Assembly (NCBI GenBank): GCA_023381895.1
Contig: JAMCTA010000141.1
Coordinates: 1-45,474 of the forward strand
Length of the DNA stretch: 45,474 bases
From: Chloroflexota bacterium
GTDB lineage: Bacteria > Chloroflexota > UBA4733
Reading direction: 5' to 3'
The notes below the pieces were generated by a model that was not told where the DNA came from, ran no database searches, and saw only the letters and a list, made by a program, of their open reading frames with translations. This document shows positions 42,574 to 45,474 of this stretch, piece after piece. The position numbers and the translations under genes were made by a program. Within the stretch, counting starts at the first letter, position 1, and each line of letters opens with the position of its first letter.

Positions 42574-43194
42574 ATGGGTACTGAGACCAAGGGACACCCC
42601 TGGTTCGCGGCGCTCTACGATCCCATCAATCGCTTGGGGGACCGCAAGGTGATGGGACCGTTGCGCCGGCGCACTGCCGGCGCAGCGAGTGGGTGCGTGT
42701 TGGAGATTGGCGCCGGCACGGGGGCCAACTTTCCCTATTACCAGTCGGTGGAACGCCTCGTCGCTACCGACCTGGACCCATTCATGCTGCGACGGGCAAC
42801 GAAGCGGGCGCAGGAGATGCGACTGGACGTCGAGCTTTGCCGATGTGCTGCCGAATCTCTGCCCTTTGCCGGCGCTTCGTTCGACACCGTGGTCGCCACC
42901 CTGGTGTTCTGTAGCGTGACCGACCAGGCGCGGGCGCTGATGGAGGTGCGGCGCGTCCTCAAACCGGACGGCGCCTTTCGCTTCATCGAGCACGTACGTG
43001 CCGACGATGGCTTCGTTGCGCACTTGCAGGATCTGCTAACGCCTGCGTGGCGCCGACTCGGTGCTGGCTGTCACCTCAACCGCTCCACCCTCGACAGTAT
43101 CAGAGCGGCAGATCTCCGGATCGTTGAGACGCAGCGGCTGAGATCGCCGATGCCCCTGCTCCCGTTTGTCACCGGCCTGGCTGTGCCGGGGTAA
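42574..43194 (+). CDS. Class I SAM-dependent methyltransferase (METTL7-like)
   Basis: The 206-residue enzyme shows motif I LEIGAGTG (43-50), the acidic residue in VATDLDPFML, the phrase LPFAGASFDTVVATLVFCSV and RVLKPDGAFRFIEHV. It belongs to the Methyltransf_11 group; the closest family by feel is METTL7-like. The acceptor is unknown; thiols and lipids are among the substrates of relatives. It lies 86-182 nt before the redox operon, depending on which start that gene uses, on the same strand. Confidence 0.85.
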   Translation: MGTETKGHPWFAALYDPINRLGDRKVMGPLRRRTAGAASGCVLEIGAGTGANFPYYQSVERLVATDLDPFMLRRATKRAQEMRLDVELCRCAAESLPFAGASFDTVVATLVFCSVTDQARALMEVRRVLKPDGAFRFIEHVRADDGFVAHLQDLLTPAWRRLGAGCHLNRSTLDSIRAADLRIVETQRLRSPMPLLPFVTGLAVPG

Positions 43195-43376
43195 AGGTCG
43201 ATCCCCCGGCCTGGCCGCCAATCCTCACATCGGTACGGGCCGCTCCGTTTGCTACGACCGCTCATGGTACGATCACTGCGGTGAATTACCCAGACGGGCC
43301 GCGCCGGCACCGGCGCAATGAGACCGGCGGGTGGCACTGGAGCGCTTCGATGGCTGCGCAGTGGGGGGCGAGGCAA

Positions 43377-43982
43377 ATGGCGAGCAAAACGACGATGCGA
43401 ATAACCCGTGGCGCTCGCGGCCAGTCGCGGCGGTGGCTCTGGGCTAGTCTGGCCGGCGTGATCGTGGTCGTCATCGTCGCCTTTGGCCTCGTGATGAGCC
43501 ATTCCGGCGGCGCCGTTGCCGGCACAGCCCTCGGCACGGCCGTCCCCAACGTGGCGCTGCCCTCGACCGCCGGACATCCAATCTCGCTTGCCGGCTATCG
43601 CGGGCGGAAGGTCGTGCTCTACTTCTACGAGGGTTCGACTTGAGGGGCCTGCCAGCAGCAGCTCGTGGAGCTGCAAAAGGATCTGCCGGCGATCCAGGGT
43701 CTGAACGCGACCGTGCTCGCCGCGAGTGTCGATCCCGTCGCTACCTCCCAATCGGTGGTACAGCAGTTGCACCTCGGCTTCCCGATCCTGCAAGACACGG
43801 ATCACCAACTGGGCTCGGCGCTGGGCGACTTCCGGGTGCCCGGCGGGATGGACATGGGCCCGGTGGATAACCACGCGATCTTTATCATCGGCCCGCAAGG
43901 TACGGTGGTCTGGAAGCAACTGGCCCCGGACACCATGTACGTCCCCGACGCTGCGGTCCTCACCGCCTTGCAGAAGGTCTGA
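43377..43982 (+). CDS. Membrane-anchored peroxiredoxin-like protein with an in-frame TGA at the redox site (probable selenoprotein)
   Basis: ATG 43377 (behind GGGGCGAGG) starts a protein with a membrane anchor (WLWASLAGVIVVVIVAFGLV) and an AhpC/TSA-like thioredoxin fold: GTAVPNVALPSTAGHPISLA, VVLYFYEGST, then TGA at 43641-43643, then GACQQQLVELQKDLPAIQ, VLAASVDP and FPILQDTDHQLGSAL. The frame continues without other stops to 43982. The TGA sits at the first cysteine of a CxxC motif (residue 89), giving U-G-A-C. With selenocysteine inserted the protein has 201 residues. TGA is a normal stop elsewhere here. A GTG at 43281 is an alternative start. A nonsense mutation is the main alternative. Confidence 0.8.
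43641..43680 (+). promoter_or_regulatory. Candidate bacterial SECIS element
   Basis: After the UGA (43641-43643) comes GCAGCTC-GTG-GAGCTGC (43658-43674), a perfect 7-bp stem with a GUG triloop. The first loop G is 22 nt after the UGA. Bacterial SECIS elements lie directly downstream of the UGA, with a small apical loop carrying a G in its first two positions about 16-37 nt away. Both conditions hold. The stem could in part reflect the codons of the QQQLVELQ stretch. Confidence 0.6.
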
Positions 43983-43985
43983 ACG

Positions 43986-44249
43986 ATGGCGACTGTTCAC
44001 ATCACCCTGCTCACCGCCGAGGGTTGCCACTACTGCGCCCACGCCCGGAAAATCGTGGAACGCCTGACGCAGGAGTGGCCACTGGTCGTGGAAGAAGTGC
44101 CGTTGTATTCCCCAGAAGGAGCCGACCGGGCGCTGCGCGACGGGATCGCCTTCCCGCCGGGAATCTATCTGAACGGAGCGCTCTTCGGCTACGGTCGACT
44201 GTCGGAGGGAAAGTTGCGTCGACGCCTCGGGGAGTTGACCCGCCCATGA
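43986..44249 (+). CDS. Glutaredoxin/thioredoxin-like small protein
   Basis: The 87-residue protein has a short thioredoxin-like fold with Cys14-His-Tyr-Cys17 (TAEGCHYCAHARK) and a proline-rich loop (GIAFPPGIYLNG) where the cis-Pro is expected. It starts 3 nt after the peroxiredoxin-like stop and overlaps the CcdA gene by 4 nt (ATGA). It probably passes electrons between the CcdA-type protein and the peroxiredoxin-like enzyme. This chain is inferred from gene order. Confidence 0.85.
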   Translation: MATVHITLLTAEGCHYCAHARKIVERLTQEWPLVVEEVPLYSPEGADRALRDGIAFPPGIYLNGALFGYGRLSEGKLRRRLGELTRP

Positions 44250-45205
44250 ACGCCCTGATCTACAGCAGTTCGGTCGTCGCCGCCTTCTTGGGCGGTATCC
44301 TGGCGCTGTTTGCCCCCTGCTGTATCGTCTCTCTCATGCCGGCCTACCTGGCGGCGGCGCTCCGGCGGGGCGGCTGGCAGCTGGCGACGATGACCTTGTT
44401 GTTCTCCGCGGGGGTGGCGCTAGTGCTCTTGCCGATTGTCCTCGGCATCGGCGCGCTCAGCCAGACGTTCGGCCAGTACCATCGCGAGGTGTACTTCGTG
44501 GTCGGCCTCCTGCTCACGCTGCTCGGCGTGTTCGCCCTGAGTGGTCGGGGCTGGCTTCTGCCCTTGCCGATGCTCTCGACGCCGGCAAGAGCCGGTCAGG
44601 GCGATGCCGGCGGAGTGCTACTCCTGGGCGTCATCTCCGGCCTCGCCAGTTCCTGTTGCGCGCCGGTGCTGGTGGGCGTACTGGCGCTGACGGCTCTGTC
44701 CCCCTCCACCCTGACGGCGGCCGGATTGGGACTGGCCTACGTGTTCGGCATGGTGTTCCCGCTGCTGCTCGCCGCGGCGCTGTGGGAGCGGTTGGGGCTG
44801 GACCAGCATACGCTCACGCGCCTGGGCGCCCGCCGGCTCGCCTTCGGCGCCTGGTCGGCCAAGGTCACCGATACGGTAGCCGGGCTGATGTTCGTCGCCA
44901 TGGGCACGCTGGCGCTCTATCTAGCGTTCACCGGCCAGAGCACCTACACGCCAGACTTCCTCCTCGTCTTCAATCACTGGGCCTCCAGTATCCTGGCCGA
45001 CGTGGCGCTTCGCCTGCAAGGAGTGCCGGCCGTTCTTCAAGGGGCCGGGTTGTTGCTCATCGCCATCGCGGTGGTCTGGCTCGCCTGGAGACGACCGGCG
45101 CAGCGGCTCGCCGCCGTTCCGCCCGGGGAAGCTGGCACGCCGGCGGCGTCAGACACTACGGCCGAGGACGATGGCGATCGGGTCGCGGCGTCCGGCATGC
45201 GTTAG
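44246..45205 (+). CDS. CcdA-type membrane thiol-disulfide electron carrier
   Basis: The 319-residue protein (ATG 44246) has about six to seven membrane helices and two cysteine pairs: Cys25-Cys26 in LFAPCCIVSLMPAYL and Cys137-Cys138 in SGLASSCCAPVLVGV. CcdA/DsbD proteins use one cysteine in each of two such helices to move electrons from thioredoxin across the membrane; here each site is a double cysteine. The frame is open upstream, but the overlap with the glutaredoxin-like gene fixes the start. It probably feeds reductant to the anchored peroxiredoxin-like protein and to ResA. Confidence 0.87.
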   Translation: MNALIYSSSVVAAFLGGILALFAPCCIVSLMPAYLAAALRRGGWQLATMTLLFSAGVALVLLPIVLGIGALSQTFGQYHREVYFVVGLLLTLLGVFALSGRGWLLPLPMLSTPARAGQGDAGGVLLLGVISGLASSCCAPVLVGVLALTALSPSTLTAAGLGLAYVFGMVFPLLLAAALWERLGLDQHTLTRLGARRLAFGAWSAKVTDTVAGLMFVAMGTLALYLAFTGQSTYTPDFLLVFNHWASSILADVALRLQGVPAVLQGAGLLLIAIAVVWLAWRRPAQRLAAVPPGEAGTPAASDTTAEDDGDRVAASGMR

Positions 45206-45281
45206 GCAACCGAATGAATGCGAGTGACGCCTGGGCGGAGCACGAAGCTGGCTTGCAACAGCGTGGGATGGAGATGTTGGC

Positions 45282-45474
45282 ATGGAACCTGAATTGGATA
45301 TCGGTACCTTCCGTCCGGACCGCCCGGGTGTCCGCAAGGTGCTTGGCGACCTGGAGGCGGAGATCATGGAGTTGATCTGGGACCGTCCAGCCGGCCAGGG
45401 TACCACAGTCCGGGATATTTTCGAGGTGCTGTACGAGCGCCGGCGCCTCGCCTATACCACGGTGATGAACACCA
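45282..45474 (+). CDS. BlaI/MecI-family transcriptional repressor (partial, C-terminus off the window)
   Basis: ATG 45282 opens 64 codons to the window end. VLGDLEAEIMELIWDRP, TTVRDIFEVLYERR and LAYTTVMNT are the conserved winged-helix start of BlaI/MecI repressors. These dimers bind palindromes such as TACTAC/GTAGTA and are removed by a partner M56 peptidase, expected just beyond the window. The gene lies 76 nt after the CcdA-type gene and probably controls the redox operon or its neighbours. Confidence 0.88.
   Translation, partial: MEPELDIGTFRPDRPGVRKVLGDLEAEIMELIWDRPAGQGTTVRDIFEVLYERRRLAYTTVMNT

Noticed and set aside
43281..43643. Reading the peroxiredoxin-like gene as a 120-residue protein that ends at TGA
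   Set aside because: The conserved fold continues in the same frame past the TGA, so the short reading would lack the whole catalytic part.
43641..43643. TGA recoded as Trp or Gly throughout the genome
   Set aside because: Many genes in the window end at TGA, several in GTGA or ATGA overlaps, and no other TGA interrupts a conserved gene except clear pseudogenes.
1..45474. CRISPR arrays or rRNA genes
   Set aside because: No regularly spaced repeats and no rRNA-like stretches were seen.

Overview
The window looks like a chromosomal contig from a high-GC bacterium, most likely a member of the Chloroflexota. The grounds are indirect: a complete System I cytochrome c maturation operon with Chloroflexota-like oddities (a short CcmD, a CcmI-like protein carrying a propeller domain), YfhO and PMT-type membrane glycosyltransferases, a DUF2085 protein, and sugar-binding lipoproteins with twin-arginine signals. 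TGA is an ordinary stop codon here; many genes end in TGA within 4-nt ATGA/GTGA overlaps. This matters for the one in-frame TGA described below.

Left part (1-7932, minus strand): a tightly coupled surface-polysaccharide operon, read from right to left. It holds a 1402-residue fusion of a YfhO-type membrane protein with an oligosaccharide flippase, three GT2 glycosyltransferases and a GT4 glycosyltransferase cut by the window edge. Nearly every junction overlaps by 1-4 nt.

8094-17167 (minus strand): a cytochrome c maturation operon, transcribed resA-like, CopD-like, ccmE, ccmF, ccmH, ccmI-like, ccmA, ccmB, ccmC, ccmD, then a membrane-anchored accessory protein. It exports heme, passes it to CcmE and attaches it to apocytochromes, with ResA and CcmH keeping the haem-binding thiols reduced.

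17488-27617 (plus strand): mainly housekeeping genes. These are a PMT-type mannosyltransferase, a sulfite-oxidase-like molybdoenzyme, a TatA/B protein, an MBL hydrolase, a glutaredoxin-like protein, a DUF2085 protein, a Gfo/Idh/MocA oxidoreductase, an IS5-type transposase remnant, a structured leader followed by DAHP synthase, the c-di-AMP pair cdaA-cdaR, a small protein and tRNA-Trp(CCA).

27618-40540: an accessory island next to tRNA-Trp. Fragments of a sugar-binding lipoprotein gene lie at both ends (N-terminal part at 28071-28431, C-terminal part at 39823-40540). Between them about 11 kb of genes all read on the minus strand: XRE-ImmA regulator, MazF-type toxin, a small zinc-finger/membrane protein, a PLD-motif protein with a frameshift at a 7-base homopolymer, an unrecognised 689-residue protein, and a type I restriction-modification system in the order hsdR-hsdS-hsdM. 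A palindromic hairpin element separates hsdR from hsdS. The middle genes are a candidate undescribed defence module.

40773-45474 (plus strand): an intact sugar-binding lipoprotein, a methyltransferase behind a palindromic promoter, and a redox operon. The operon encodes a membrane-anchored peroxiredoxin-like protein, a glutaredoxin-like protein, a CcdA-type electron carrier and the start of a BlaI-type repressor. The peroxiredoxin-like reading frame contains a TGA exactly at the expected redox cysteine (Thr-UGA-Gly-Ala-Cys), followed 22 nt later by a perfect 7-bp hairpin. This suggests a selenoprotein with a bacterial SECIS element and is the strongest novelty candidate in the window. All family names come from reading the sequences, without database searches.
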